The notes: generated by a model from the letters alone, not told the origin. A DNA stretch of 64,000 bases from Sinomonas atrocyanea (GCF_030811715.1 NZ_JAUSRH010000004.1:124001-188000); one strand, 5' to 3'. Counted from the stretch's first letter, positions 16,605 through 25,312 are shown. Program-made: numbers and translations.

Positions 16605-17489
16605 ATGCACCAGCAGGAACACACCGCCGGCGGGGCCCGGCCGAGGCCCGTGGCCGCCGCGGTCCTCACCGCCGCGTCCGCCGTCGCGGCGATCGTCCTC
16701 GCCGCGTGGGGCTCCGGAGCGTTCGGCGGGACCACCGTCCAGGACGCCGCCGGCGGGTACCTCTCCGCGACGGCCACTCCCGTGGCCCCGGCGGCAGCGG
16801 CCTTCTCGATCTGGAGCCTCATCTACGTGGGCCTGCTGGCCTACGCCGTATGGCAGCTGCTCCCCCGCGCCCTGGCCAGCGGGCGGCAGCGGGCGCTGCG
16901 CCCCTGGGCGGCCGCGTCGATGCTCCTCAACGCCGCCTGGCTCTGGGCGGCCCAGATCGGCTCCCCCTCCGTGGCGCTGCCGGTCACGCTCGTGGTCATG
17001 CTCGCCCTCCTCGCCGTGCTGTGCCGCATGCTGGTGCTCCACCTCAGCACCCCGGCCGGCTCTTTCCTAGAGTCCACGGTCTCCGACGGCACCTTCGGCC
17101 TCTACCTCGGGTGGATCTGCGTCGCCACGGTCGCCAACGCCGCAGCCCTCGTGGCCGCGCTGCTCGGCATCGCGCCCGGGGCGGCCAGGCCTGCGCTCCC
17201 CGGCGGGACCAGCGCGGCGGCGGTGGCGATCGTCGTCCTCGCCGTGGCCGTCGCCGTCGGGGTGGCCCTCGCCCTGCGCGGCCGGATCTCTCCCCTGCTC
17301 TCCTTCGCGTGGGGCCTCGCCTGGATCGCCGTGGGCCGGCTCACCGGGCCGCTCGGGATGCCCGAGGTGGGCGTCACCGCGGCGGTCGCGGCCGCCGTCG
17401 TCCTCGCCGTGGCGATCGCCGCACGCCTGCGGGCCGGGCGCCGCCCCGGCCCCACCACCGCCCGCCGTTCCAAGGAGGCCCCCGCATGA
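16605..17489 (+). CDS. TspO/MBR-like tryptophan-rich membrane protein
   Basis: A 294-residue integral membrane protein with about seven to eight hydrophobic segments. Features such as PVAPAAAAFSIWSLIYVGLLAYAVWQ (F-x-I-W-x-x-I-Y) and MLLNAAWLWAAQIG (N-x-x-W) resemble the tryptophan-rich sensory protein (TspO/MBR) group, whose members bind porphyrins or affect tetrapyrrole and carotenoid expression; this one is longer than the classical 160-residue TspO. The Shine-Dalgarno is GGGGGAG. It is the first gene of a three-gene operon divergent from crt, and its stop overlaps the next start (ATGA). Function is not established. Confidence 0.75.
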   Translation: MHQQEHTAGGARPRPVAAAVLTAASAVAAIVLAAWGSGAFGGTTVQDAAGGYLSATATPVAPAAAAFSIWSLIYVGLLAYAVWQLLPRALASGRQRALRPWAAASMLLNAAWLWAAQIGSPSVALPVTLVVMLALLAVLCRMLVLHLSTPAGSFLESTVSDGTFGLYLGWICVATVANAAALVAALLGIAPGAARPALPGGTSAAAVAIVVLAVAVAVGVALALRGRISPLLSFAWGLAWIAVGRLTGPLGMPEVGVTAAVAAAVVLAVAIAARLRAGRRPGPTTARRSKEAPA

Positions 17490-19042
17490 GCCGCGTCATC
17501 GCCGTCACCGGCGCCACCGGATACATCGGCGGCCGCCTCGTGCCCCGCCTGCTCGCCGCCGGCAACCGCGTGCGCGTGCTGACCCGGGACGCCTCCAAGC
17601 TCCGCGACGTGCCCTGGGGGCACGACGTCGAGGTGGTCACCGGCAGCCTCGACGACCCCACGGCGGCGGCCGAGCTGTGCGCCGGCGCGGAGGTCGCCTA
17701 CTACCTCGTGCACTCGATGGGCAGCCACGCCGACGCCGACTTCCCCGCCCGCGAGCGCGCGTGCGCCGAGACGCTGGGGGCCGCCGCGCGGGAGGCCGGG
17801 GTGCAGCGGATCGTCTACCTGAGCGGCCTCAACCCGGGCACGAGGCTCAGCCGCCACCTCGCCTCCCGCACCGAGGTGGGCCGGATCCTGCTGGAGTCCG
17901 GCGTGCCCACGGCCGTGCTGCAGGCCGGTCTCGTGATCGGCTCCGGATCGGCGAGCTTCGAGATGGTCCGCCACCTCACGGACGTGCTGCCCGTCATGCC
18001 CGCGCCGCGCTGGGTGCTCAACCGGGTCCAGCCCATCGCCGTCCGGGACGCCCTGCACTACCTCGAGGCGGCCGCGGACCTTCCCTCGGACGTGAACCGG
18101 GCCTTCGACATCGGCGGCCCGGACGTGCTCACCTACGCGGACATGATGCGCGGGTACGCGAAGGCCGCCGGGCTGCGCGCGCCCGTGATCCTCGCCCTGC
18201 CCGTGCTCACTCCGTGGCTCGCGGCCCAGTGGGTCAACCTCGTCACCCCCATCCCGCGGGCCCTCGCCATCCCGCTCGTCGAGTCGCTGCAGAACGACTG
18301 CGTGGTCCGCGAGCACAGCATCGATGCCTACGTGCCCCGGCCCGAGGGGGGCCTCACGTCCTACCAGCGGGCCGTGGAGCTCGCGCTCGGGAAGATCGCC
18401 AAGGGCGAGGTCGAGACCACGTGGGCCAGCTCCTCGCCGCTGGACGCGCCGAGCGACCCGCTGCCCAGCGACCCGGGCTGGTCCGGCGGGACCGTCTTCA
18501 CCGATGTGCGGACGGAGGCCTCCACCGCCCCGCCGGAGCGCCTCTGGGAGGTCGTCGAGGGGATCGGCGGCGAGAACGGATGGTACTCGTTCCCGCTCGC
18601 CTGGGCCGTGCGCGGCTGGATCGACAAGGCCGTGGGCGGGGTGGGCCTGCGCCGCGGCCGCCGCAACCCGCACCGGCTCCAGCTCGGCGAGGCCCTGGAC
18701 TGGTGGCGCGTCGAGGCCCTCGAGCCCGGCCGGCTCCTGCGGCTGCGCGCCGAGATGCGCGTGCCCGGCCGCGCGTGGCTCGAGATGACGGTCGAGCCCC
18801 GCGGCACCGGCAGCACCTACTCCCAGCGGGCGGTGTTCGTCCCCCACGGGCTGGCCGGGCGGCTGTACTGGTTCTCCGTGCTCCCCTTCCACGGGGTGAT
18901 CTTCCGCGGCATGGCCTCGCGGATCGCCGCGGCGGCGGAGGCGGACCGGTCCGCCGGCGGCTCCGCGCCTGCCGCCCCCGCGGCTCCTGCCGCACCCGCC
19001 TCACCCGCCGCCTCCGCGGCACCCCGAGAGGACCACCCATGA
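17486..19042 (+). CDS. SDR-family NAD(P)H-binding protein with C-terminal DUF2867 domain
   Basis: A 518-residue two-domain protein. Residues 1-~290 form an atypical short-chain dehydrogenase/NmrA-like Rossmann domain (VIAVTGATGYIGGRLVPRLL, glycine motif at 8-13; YYLVHSMG; IVYLSGL). Residues ~320-480 match DUF2867 (WYSFPLAWAVRGWIDKAVGGVGLRRGRRNP, then DWWRVEALEPGRLLRLRAEM), a START-like fold often fused to this type of SDR. The last ~40 residues are an Ala/Pro low-complexity tail (APAAPAAPAAPASPAAS). It overlaps both neighbours by ATGA. Context beside carotenoid genes and an MMPL exporter suggests modification or handling of a lipid-like compound, but the substrate is unknown. Confidence 0.88.
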   Translation: MSRVIAVTGATGYIGGRLVPRLLAAGNRVRVLTRDASKLRDVPWGHDVEVVTGSLDDPTAAAELCAGAEVAYYLVHSMGSHADADFPARERACAETLGAAAREAGVQRIVYLSGLNPGTRLSRHLASRTEVGRILLESGVPTAVLQAGLVIGSGSASFEMVRHLTDVLPVMPAPRWVLNRVQPIAVRDALHYLEAAADLPSDVNRAFDIGGPDVLTYADMMRGYAKAAGLRAPVILALPVLTPWLAAQWVNLVTPIPRALAIPLVESLQNDCVVREHSIDAYVPRPEGGLTSYQRAVELALGKIAKGEVETTWASSSPLDAPSDPLPSDPGWSGGTVFTDVRTEASTAPPERLWEVVEGIGGENGWYSFPLAWAVRGWIDKAVGGVGLRRGRRNPHRLQLGEALDWWRVEALEPGRLLRLRAEMRVPGRAWLEMTVEPRGTGSTYSQRAVFVPHGLAGRLYWFSVLPFHGVIFRGMASRIAAAAEADRSAGGSAPAAPAAPAAPASPAASAAPREDHP

Positions 19043-21306
19043 CGACCTTCCGGCGGGGCCTGCGCTGGCTCTTCCCCACCCTCCTCGTCCTCGCCTGGTT
19101 CGCGCTCAGCGGGCTCGGCGGCCCGACCTTCGGCAAGCTCTCCTCCGTCTCGAGCAACGACCAGGCGACCTTCCTCCCCGCGAGCGCGGAGTCCACGGAG
19201 GTGCGCGCCTGGCAGGAGAAGTTCACGGCGTCGAACGCGATCCCCGCGCTCGTCGTCGTGGAGAAGGACGGCACGCTCTCCCGGGACGACCTGGCCGCGC
19301 TCGCCCCCCTCGCGGCCAAGCTCGGCTCCGTGGAGGGCGTGGCCCCGCCGGCCGGCGGCGCGCCCTCGAGCGTCGTCGGCCCCATCCCGTCCAAGGACGG
19401 CCGCGCGGCCGAGTTCATTGTCCCGGTCGCGGACGCGGACCAGGTCCGCACCGTCGTCTCCGGCCTGCGGGACGCGGCCGGCACCGTTCCCGACGGCCTG
19501 CGGGCCTACGTCACCGGGCCGGCCGGGCTCACGGCGGACCTCGTCTCGGCATTCGGCGGGATCGACGGGATCCTGCTCCTCGTCGCGGTCGGGGCGGTCT
19601 TCGTGATCCTCGCCCTCGTCTACCGCTCCGTGGTGCTGCCTTTCGTGGTGCTGTTCTCCGCCATCGCGGCGCTGTGCGGGGCGATCCTCGCCATCTACTG
19701 GTTCGCGAAGGCCGGGTGGATCAGCCTCAACGGCCAGAGCCAGGGCATCCTCTCGATCCTCGTGATCGGCGCGGCGACCGACTACGCGCTGCTCCTCGTG
19801 GCCCGCTACCGCGAGGCGCTCCACGCGGTCGAGTCCCGCTGGGACGCCATGCGCCGTGCCTGGCGCGCCGCGTTCGAGCCGATCCTGGCCTCCGGCGCCA
19901 CGGTGATCCTGGCGCTGCTGTGCCTGCTCTTCTCCGACCTGAACTCCAACCGCAGCCTCGGCCCCATCGCTGCCATGGGCATCGCCTTCTCGCTCCTGTC
20001 CTCGCTCACGTTCCTGCCCGCGCTGCTGGTCCTGTTCGGCCGCTCCGCCTTCTGGCCGCTGCGTCCGGCGTACGACGCCGGGCACGCGGCTCCGCGGCAC
20101 GCCGCACGGGCCGCGCGGGCCGGGGCTGGGGCCGCGGCCGGCCGGGGCGCGGCGGGCGGCGCGGCCGGTGCGCCCGAGGGGCTCGAAGACGTCCGCGGCC
20201 TGTGGCGGCGGGTCGGGGTCCTGATCGCCCGGCGCCCCCGCACCACGTGGATCGTGGCCCTCGTGCTGCTGTGCCTCGGGGCGGCCGGCCTCCCCCAGCT
20301 CAAGGCGAACGGGGTCGAGCAGACCCAGCTCGTGCTCACGGCGACGGACTCCGTGGACGGGCAGAAGGCCCTCGCCCGCCACTTCGACGCGGGCTCCGGC
20401 AGCCCCGTGGTGGTCGTGGCCGCCCAGGACCGGGCGGCGGACGTCCTCAAGAAGGTCCAGGACACCCCCGGCATCAGCTCGGCCTCCGTCTATGCCGGTG
20501 CCACCGCGCCCGGTGCGCCAGCCGCAGGGGCGAGTGCCGCCGTCGTGCGCGACGGGCGGGTGCTGGTCAACGCCGTGCTTGCGAGCCAGCCGGACTCCGC
20601 AGAGGCCGAGCGGACGGTGACTGACCTGCGCTCCTCGCTCGACGCCGTCGACCCGCAGGCCCTCGTGGGCGGCGTGACCGCGATCGCGCTCGACACCAAC
20701 CTCACCGCCCAGGCCGACCTGCGCAGGATCATCCCCCTCGTGCTCGGGGTGATCCTGCTCGTGCTGATCCTGCTGCTGCGCTCGATCGTGGCGCCGCTGA
20801 TCCTCATCGGCTCGGTGGTGCTCTCCTACGCGGCCGCGCTCGGGGTCTCGGCGCTCGTGTTCAACCGCCTGCTCGGGTTCCCCGGTGCGGATGCCGCCGT
20901 GCCGCTGTTCGGGTTCGTGTTCCTCGTGGCGCTGGGCGTGGACTACAACATCTTCCTCATGACCCGGGTGCGGGAGGAGTCTCTGGCCCACGGGACGCGG
21001 CCGGGGATCCTGCGCGGGCTCTCCCTGACCGGCGGGGTGATCACGTCTGCGGGGATCGTGCTCGCGGCGACGTTCGCGGCGCTCGGGGTCATCCCGATCC
21101 TGTTCCTCGTGCAGATCGCGTTCATCGTCGCGTTCGGGGTGCTGCTGGACACCGTGGTGGTGCGGTCGCTGCTCGTGCCGGCGGTGGCCTACGACCTCGG
21201 CCGGGCGATCTGGTGGCCCTCCCGCCTGTGGCGCGGGTCCCCCTCCTCCCCCGCGTCCCCGGCCTCCCCGGCATCCCCGGCGCCGAAGGAGCCCGTCCCG
21301 CGTTGA
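19039..21306 (+). CDS. MMPL/RND family transporter
   Basis: A 755-residue MMPL-type RND exporter. It has two repeated halves, each with an extracytoplasmic loop after the first helix and a cluster of helices. Family signatures are ILVIGAATDYALLLVARYRE in the first half and VALGVDYNIFLMTRVREES in the second, with the TDY/VDY acidic residues of the proton path. An Ala/Gly/Arg-rich linker (~residues 355-385) joins the halves, and the C-terminus ends in a SPASPASPASPAP repeat. In C. glutamicum the carotenoid operon contains an MMPL gene (cmrT); this gene is the likely counterpart but has moved to the divergent operon. It may export a lipid or pigment-related molecule. Confidence 0.92.
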   Translation: MTTFRRGLRWLFPTLLVLAWFALSGLGGPTFGKLSSVSSNDQATFLPASAESTEVRAWQEKFTASNAIPALVVVEKDGTLSRDDLAALAPLAAKLGSVEGVAPPAGGAPSSVVGPIPSKDGRAAEFIVPVADADQVRTVVSGLRDAAGTVPDGLRAYVTGPAGLTADLVSAFGGIDGILLLVAVGAVFVILALVYRSVVLPFVVLFSAIAALCGAILAIYWFAKAGWISLNGQSQGILSILVIGAATDYALLLVARYREALHAVESRWDAMRRAWRAAFEPILASGATVILALLCLLFSDLNSNRSLGPIAAMGIAFSLLSSLTFLPALLVLFGRSAFWPLRPAYDAGHAAPRHAARAARAGAGAAAGRGAAGGAAGAPEGLEDVRGLWRRVGVLIARRPRTTWIVALVLLCLGAAGLPQLKANGVEQTQLVLTATDSVDGQKALARHFDAGSGSPVVVVAAQDRAADVLKKVQDTPGISSASVYAGATAPGAPAAGASAAVVRDGRVLVNAVLASQPDSAEAERTVTDLRSSLDAVDPQALVGGVTAIALDTNLTAQADLRRIIPLVLGVILLVLILLLRSIVAPLILIGSVVLSYAAALGVSALVFNRLLGFPGADAAVPLFGFVFLVALGVDYNIFLMTRVREESLAHGTRPGILRGLSLTGGVITSAGIVLAATFAALGVIPILFLVQIAFIVAFGVLLDTVVVRSLLVPAVAYDLGRAIWWPSRLWRGSPSSPASPASPASPAPKEPVPR

Positions 21307-21343
21307 GGGGTCATGTCCCTGCGCTGAGGGGTCATGTCCCTGC
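21304..21343 (+). repeat. Direct repeat of a 19-bp near-palindromic unit after the MMPL gene
   Basis: TGAGGGGTCATGTCCCTGC occurs at 21304-21322 and, unchanged, at 21325-21343. Each unit centres on GGGTCATGTCCC, an almost perfect palindrome. The first copy includes the MMPL stop codon. The rest of the gap up to 21491 shows no gene. It may be a copy of a dispersed intergenic element or a paired protein-binding site. Confidence 0.85.
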
Positions 21344-21491
21344 CCGGGCCGGCGGGCAGGTTTCCCCAGAGCCAGCCGGCTCCGCGCCCGGCGCACCGAC
21401 GGAATCGGCCGCCACGCCGAAGGCCGGGACCCGGCCCTGGGGAGACCTGCACGCAGCGCGCACCCCAGGCCCCGAGGTCCCCGGCCGGCTC

Positions 21492-22523
21492 CTACTCCTC
21501 GGTCTGCTTGGCCCAAAGGTTCACGCCGGCATCGACGGCGTCGCGGTCGATCGCGTTGAGCTCCTCGGTGGTCAGGGGCGGGCCGGAGAGCGCATCGAGG
21601 TTCGTGTCGAGCTGCTCGACCGAGGACGCGCCGATCACGGCCGAGGTCACCCTCGGGTCGCGCAGCGCCCACTGCAGGGCGAGCTGGGCGAGCTTCTGCC
21701 CGCGCGCCGCGGCGATGTCGTTGAGCCGGCGCACGTGCCCCAGGGTGCGCTCGTCGAGGTGGCCCTCCTGGATGGTGGAGCCCTTGCGGGCGGCGCGGGA
21801 GTCCGAGGGGATGCCGTCCAGGTAGCGGTCCGTGAGCACCCCCTGGGCGAGGGCGGTGAAGACGATGCAGCCCATGCCCTGGGTGGCCAGCTCGTCGAGG
21901 AGGTCCTCCTCGATCCAGCGGTTGAGCATCGAGTACGAGGGCTGGTGGATGAGCAGCGGCGTGCCGAGCTCGCGGGCGATCTGCGCGGCCTCCCGTGTCT
22001 TCGCCGCCGAGTAGGAGGAGATGCCCACGTAGAGCGCCCGCCCGGAGCGGACCGCGGTGTCGAGTGCCATCATGGTCTCCTCGACCGGCGTCTCGGAGTC
22101 GAAGCGGTGGCTGTAGAAGATGTCCACGTAGTCGAGGCCGAGCCGGGCGAGCGACTGGTCCAGGCTCGCGAGCACGTACTTCCGCGATCCGCCGCCCTGA
22201 CCGTACGGGCCTGGCCACATGTCGTAGCCGGCCTTGGTGGAGATGACGAGCTCGTCGCGGTACGGGGCGAAGTCGTCCTTGAGGTACCGGCCCATGTTCT
22301 CCTCGGCGCGGCCGTAGGGCGGGCCGTAGTTGTTGGCGAGGTCGAAGTGGGTCACGCCGCGGTCGAAGGCCCGCCGCAGGATCGCCCGCTGAGTGTCCTC
22401 CGGCCGATCGTTGCCGAAGTTCTGCCACAGTCCCAGCGAGAGCGCCGGGAGCTTGAGCCCGCTCCTGCCGGTGAAGCGGTACTCCATGCGGTCATAGCGG
22501 TCATCGGCTGCTGTGTAGGACAT
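21492..22523 (-). CDS. mgrA: Aldo/keto reductase, L-glyceraldehyde-3-phosphate reductase (YghZ/MgrA) type
   Basis: A 343-residue TIM-barrel NADPH-dependent reductase. The catalytic tetrad is visible: Asp and Tyr in FDLANNYGPPYGRAE, Lys in VISTKAGYDMW and His in IFYSHRFDSET. The segment GRKYVLASLDQSL-like SRKYVLASLDQSLARLGLDYVDIFYSHR and the length place it in the AKR14/YghZ group, which detoxifies methylglyoxal and L-glyceraldehyde-3-phosphate. The C-terminal cofactor-binding part is VIGASSVEQLDTNL. Shine-Dalgarno GAAGGGGA precedes the ATG. It stands alone on the minus strand. Confidence 0.92.
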   Translation of the reverse strand: MSYTAADDRYDRMEYRFTGRSGLKLPALSLGLWQNFGNDRPEDTQRAILRRAFDRGVTHFDLANNYGPPYGRAEENMGRYLKDDFAPYRDELVISTKAGYDMWPGPYGQGGGSRKYVLASLDQSLARLGLDYVDIFYSHRFDSETPVEETMMALDTAVRSGRALYVGISSYSAAKTREAAQIARELGTPLLIHQPSYSMLNRWIEEDLLDELATQGMGCIVFTALAQGVLTDRYLDGIPSDSRAARKGSTIQEGHLDERTLGHVRRLNDIAAARGQKLAQLALQWALRDPRVTSAVIGASSVEQLDTNLDALSGPPLTTEELNAIDRDAVDAGVNLWAKQTEE

Positions 22524-22660
22524 AGGGGTCCCCTTCGCTCGGCTGCGGTCTGCTGGACGTTCCGCGGTTCTCGTGGGCGTTCCGCGCCTAGCCTACGGAA
22601 GCCGGGCGCCGGACACGACCGGGGCGTGAGGTTCTTAGAGATCGCTTAGACCGGGGTCCC

Positions 22661-22666
22661 TAGCCT
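22661..22666 (+). promoter_or_regulatory. -10 box of a probable leaderless promoter
   Basis: TAGCCT ends exactly 6 nt before the ATG at 22673, which has no Shine-Dalgarno. The expected transcription start, ~7 nt after a -10 box, falls on the A of ATG. The same TAGCCT-N6-ATG arrangement recurs before three other genes in the window (starts 25240, 33641 and 51617). Confidence 0.6.
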
Positions 22667-22672
22667 CGTTCC

Positions 22673-23461
22673 ATGACACGTCCCGGATCCGGCCCCACCG
22701 CGGCCAGCCGCCCCCAGCAGCAGGCCTCCGCCCTCCGGAAGGTCCCGGAGGTCACGGCGGCGTTCTGGGCGGTGAAGCTCCTGACCACGGCGCTCGGCGA
22801 GTCAGCCTCGGATGCCCTGGTGACCACGGTGGACCCGTACCTGGCCGTCGGCGGCGCGTTCCTGCTCTTCGCGGCCGCGCTCGCCCTGCAGCTGCGCGTG
22901 CGCCGGTACATCCCGTGGGTCTACTGGGCGGCCGTGGCCATGGTCGCCGTGTTCGGGACGATGGCCGCGGACGTGCTCCACGTGGTCCTCGCCGTGCCGT
23001 ATGCGGCCTCGACCGCGGGGTTCGCGGTGGTGCTGGCCGCGGTCTTCTGGCTCTGGCACCGCGCCGAGGGCACGCTGTCGATCCACAGCGTGACCGCGGG
23101 CCGGTCCGAGCTCTTCTACTGGGCCGCCGTCTGCGCCACGTTCGCCCTCGGAACGGCGGCCGGAGACCTCCTCGCCTACACGGCGGGCCTCGGATTCCTC
23201 ACCGCGGGCATCGTCTTCGCGGCCCTGTTCGCCGTCCCGCTGCTCAGCCGCCGCTCCGTGGGCCTGCCCGAGACCGCCGCGTTCTGGAGCGCCTACATCC
23301 TCACGCGCCCGCTCGGCGCCTCGTTCGCGGACTGGACCGGCAAGGGCCCCGAGGTGGGGGGCCTGGGCTGGGGGGACGGGCCCGTGGCGGCGGCGCTCCT
23401 GCTCCTCATCATGTTCTTCGTCGGCGGCCTCCAGCGCCGGCAGGTCCCCAAGGCCCCGTGA
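22673..23461 (+). CDS. Membrane protein with four internal repeats (COG4705-like)
   Basis: A 262-residue protein made of four tandem units of ~55 residues, each with two membrane helices. The first helix of each unit carries the pattern [FY]W-x6/7-[LF]G-x3/4-D: FWAVKLLTTALGESASD, YWAAVAMVAVFGTMAAD, YWAAVCATFALGTAAGD and FWSAYILTRPLGASFAD. It resembles proteins annotated as uncharacterised membrane-anchored protein (COG4705). The repeated, evenly spaced acidic residues inside the membrane suggest transport or ion binding, but no substrate is known. It is transcribed divergently from the aldo/keto reductase and probably from a leaderless message. Confidence 0.85.
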   Translation: MTRPGSGPTAASRPQQQASALRKVPEVTAAFWAVKLLTTALGESASDALVTTVDPYLAVGGAFLLFAAALALQLRVRRYIPWVYWAAVAMVAVFGTMAADVLHVVLAVPYAASTAGFAVVLAAVFWLWHRAEGTLSIHSVTAGRSELFYWAAVCATFALGTAAGDLLAYTAGLGFLTAGIVFAALFAVPLLSRRSVGLPETAAFWSAYILTRPLGASFADWTGKGPEVGGLGWGDGPVAAALLLLIMFFVGGLQRRQVPKAP

Positions 23462-23467
23462 CGCCGC

Positions 23468-25240
23468 TCAGCCGTTGAGGCCACCCCACGGCGGCGGCTC
23501 GTCCGCGAGCCGTCGGGCGGCCTCGAGCATCGCCGCGTGCACGAACGCCTGCGGGAAGTTGCCGCGCAGCTGGCGCTGCTCGACGTCGTACTCCTCCGTG
23601 AACAGCCCGGAGGTGCCGCACGCGGCCCGGTTCCGCTCGAAGAACCGGGCGGCGTTGATGGGGTCCCCGCTCTGGTGCAGGGCCATGGCGAGGTCGAACC
23701 CGCACAGCAGGAACGCGCCCTCGGACTGGTCGAGGGGCCGATCGTCCTGGCGGAACCGGTAGACATAGCCGTGGCGCGCCAAGTCCTCGCGGATGGCGGC
23801 AAGCGTCGCGACGGAGCGGGGGTCCTGCGGCGCGAGGGCACCGCGCAGCACCGGCCGGAGGAGTGCGGCGTCGACCCTCTCGTCGTGGGGGGCGCGCTGC
23901 CAGCGCCCGCTGGGATGGAGGCAGTCCTTCGTGACGTCGGCGATGAGCTCGTCAGCCTGGGACGTCCAGCGGGAGCCCTGCCGGGCGGGCGCGTGCCGGC
24001 CGATCGCGCGGAGCCCCGCGGCGCAGATCAGGCGGGAGTGCGCCCAGCGCGCCGGCTCCAGCTCCCAGATTCCGGCATCCGGCTCCTCGTGCCGCTGGGC
24101 GATGGCCTCCACCGCGATCTCCGCCGCCTTCCACTGGTCCAGGTCGAGCCGGTCGTGGTCGGCCGCGGTCGCGAACAGCAGGAGGGCCTCCCCGAACGCG
24201 TCGAGCTGGAACTGGTCGTTGACCCAGTTCCCGGCCCTGCCGGAGCCGCCCGGGTAGCCCGGAAGGCCGACGTCGTGCTCGTCCGGCACGCGGCCGCCGT
24301 CCACCGTGTAGGCCGGGCTCATCTGCGCACCGTCCTCCTGGAGCCTCGCGGCGACGAACGCGACGGCGTCGTCCAGGAGCGGGAACTCCTTGCACGAGGC
24401 GACCGCGATCCCGGTGAAGCACTGGTCCCGGATCCAGGCGTAGCGGTAGTCGTAGTTGCGCCGCTGCTCCGCGCGCTCGGGCAGGCCCATCGTGGCCGCG
24501 GCGACCATCGCTCCCCCGGCTCCCGTGAGGCCCCGGAGCACGGCGTAGGACTGCCGCGCGTCGTCGGATGCGATGGTGTTCTCGAACTGCGGCACCTCCT
24601 TGTGCCAGCCGTACTCGGTGGCGCTCCAGGTCTCGTCGGGGCGCACCGGCTCGGAGGGGAGCTCGGCGTCGGAGACCTCCAGGACGAGGTCGTGCCGGGC
24701 CCCCTCCTCGAGGCGGACGATGAATTCGAGGGCGCCGTCCACCGCCTTCGCCCCGGCGGCCCCCGTCAGCCTGATCCGCAGCGGCCCCGAGCGCGCGCTC
24801 CACACGCCCTCGGATTCCTCGCTCAGGCGGGACATCCGGTGCCGGCCGAAGCCCGCGCGCGCATTGACGACGACGCGCACCTCGGCCGGGCCCTGCACGG
24901 CCCGGATGCGGCGCAGGATGATGGCCCGGTGCGGGTCTCCGGGGTAGGCGAGGGCTTCGCGGCATTCGGTGATCCCGCCGGGTGTGATCCAGCGGCTGAC
25001 CCAGATGAGGGTCCCGTCCTCGTAGCGGCCGCCCCAGACGAACCGGGGGTCGGTCGGCGTCACGGCGAAGCAGCCCGAACCGCCGATCATGGAGGAGAAG
25101 ACGGCGTCGTCGTGCCACTGCGGGGCGCACATCCAGACGATGTCGCCGCGGGGCCCGAGCAGTGCCGCGCGCTCCCCGTCGGCCAGCATCGCGTACTCGC
25201 GCAGCACGTGGGGCGGGAACTCCTCGACACCACCAACCAT
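23468..25240 (-). CDS. Glycoside hydrolase family 15 protein (glucoamylase/trehalase-like)
   Basis: A 590-residue cytoplasmic protein with the two-part GH15 architecture. Residues ~1-200 form the N-terminal beta-sandwich (YAMLADGERAALLGPRGDIVW) and residues ~230-590 the (alpha/alpha)6 barrel. NYDYRYAWIRDQCFTG contains the W-I-R-D substrate-binding motif. DAGIWELEPARWAHSRL holds the first catalytic Glu, and a second carboxylate is expected near residue 515-520. Actinobacterial members hydrolyse trehalose, glucans or related alpha-glucosides. There is no signal peptide. It is divergent from an aldose epimerase-like gene. Its promoter (25247-25275) is leaderless-type and covered by a TTGCG-N4-CGCAA palindrome. 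Confidence 0.93.
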   Translation of the reverse strand: MVGGVEEFPPHVLREYAMLADGERAALLGPRGDIVWMCAPQWHDDAVFSSMIGGSGCFAVTPTDPRFVWGGRYEDGTLIWVSRWITPGGITECREALAYPGDPHRAIILRRIRAVQGPAEVRVVVNARAGFGRHRMSRLSEESEGVWSARSGPLRIRLTGAAGAKAVDGALEFIVRLEEGARHDLVLEVSDAELPSEPVRPDETWSATEYGWHKEVPQFENTIASDDARQSYAVLRGLTGAGGAMVAAATMGLPERAEQRRNYDYRYAWIRDQCFTGIAVASCKEFPLLDDAVAFVAARLQEDGAQMSPAYTVDGGRVPDEHDVGLPGYPGGSGRAGNWVNDQFQLDAFGEALLLFATAADHDRLDLDQWKAAEIAVEAIAQRHEEPDAGIWELEPARWAHSRLICAAGLRAIGRHAPARQGSRWTSQADELIADVTKDCLHPSGRWQRAPHDERVDAALLRPVLRGALAPQDPRSVATLAAIREDLARHGYVYRFRQDDRPLDQSEGAFLLCGFDLAMALHQSGDPINAARFFERNRAACGTSGLFTEEYDVEQRQLRGNFPQAFVHAAMLEAARRLADEPPPWGGLNG

Positions 25241-25246
25241 GGCAGC

Positions 25247-25275
25247 AGGCTATGGCAACCGTTGCGTGGACGCAA
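25247..25275 (-). promoter_or_regulatory. Promoter of the GH15 gene overlapped by a TTGCG-N4-CGCAA operator
   Basis: On the minus strand -35 TTGCGT (25275-25270), a 17-bp spacer and -10 TAGCCT (25252-25247) precede the ATG at 25240 by exactly 6 nt, so the message is probably leaderless. The perfect palindrome TTGCGTGGACGCAA (25262-25275, plus strand) covers the -35 box, a typical repressor position. A second small dyad, GCAACCGTTGC (25255-25265), overlaps the spacer. Confidence 0.7.
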
Positions 25276-25312
25276 TGATTCCGGCGCGGCCGCGCGCGCC
25301 CCGCACCCCGGT

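Noticed and set aside
18817-22428. Open frame of 1203 codons on the minus strand opposite the SDR, MMPL and aldo/keto reductase genes
   Set aside because: It mirrors the GC-rich third positions of the real genes, is rich in Arg/Gly/Pro/Glu without domain motifs, and overlaps genes with complete family signatures.
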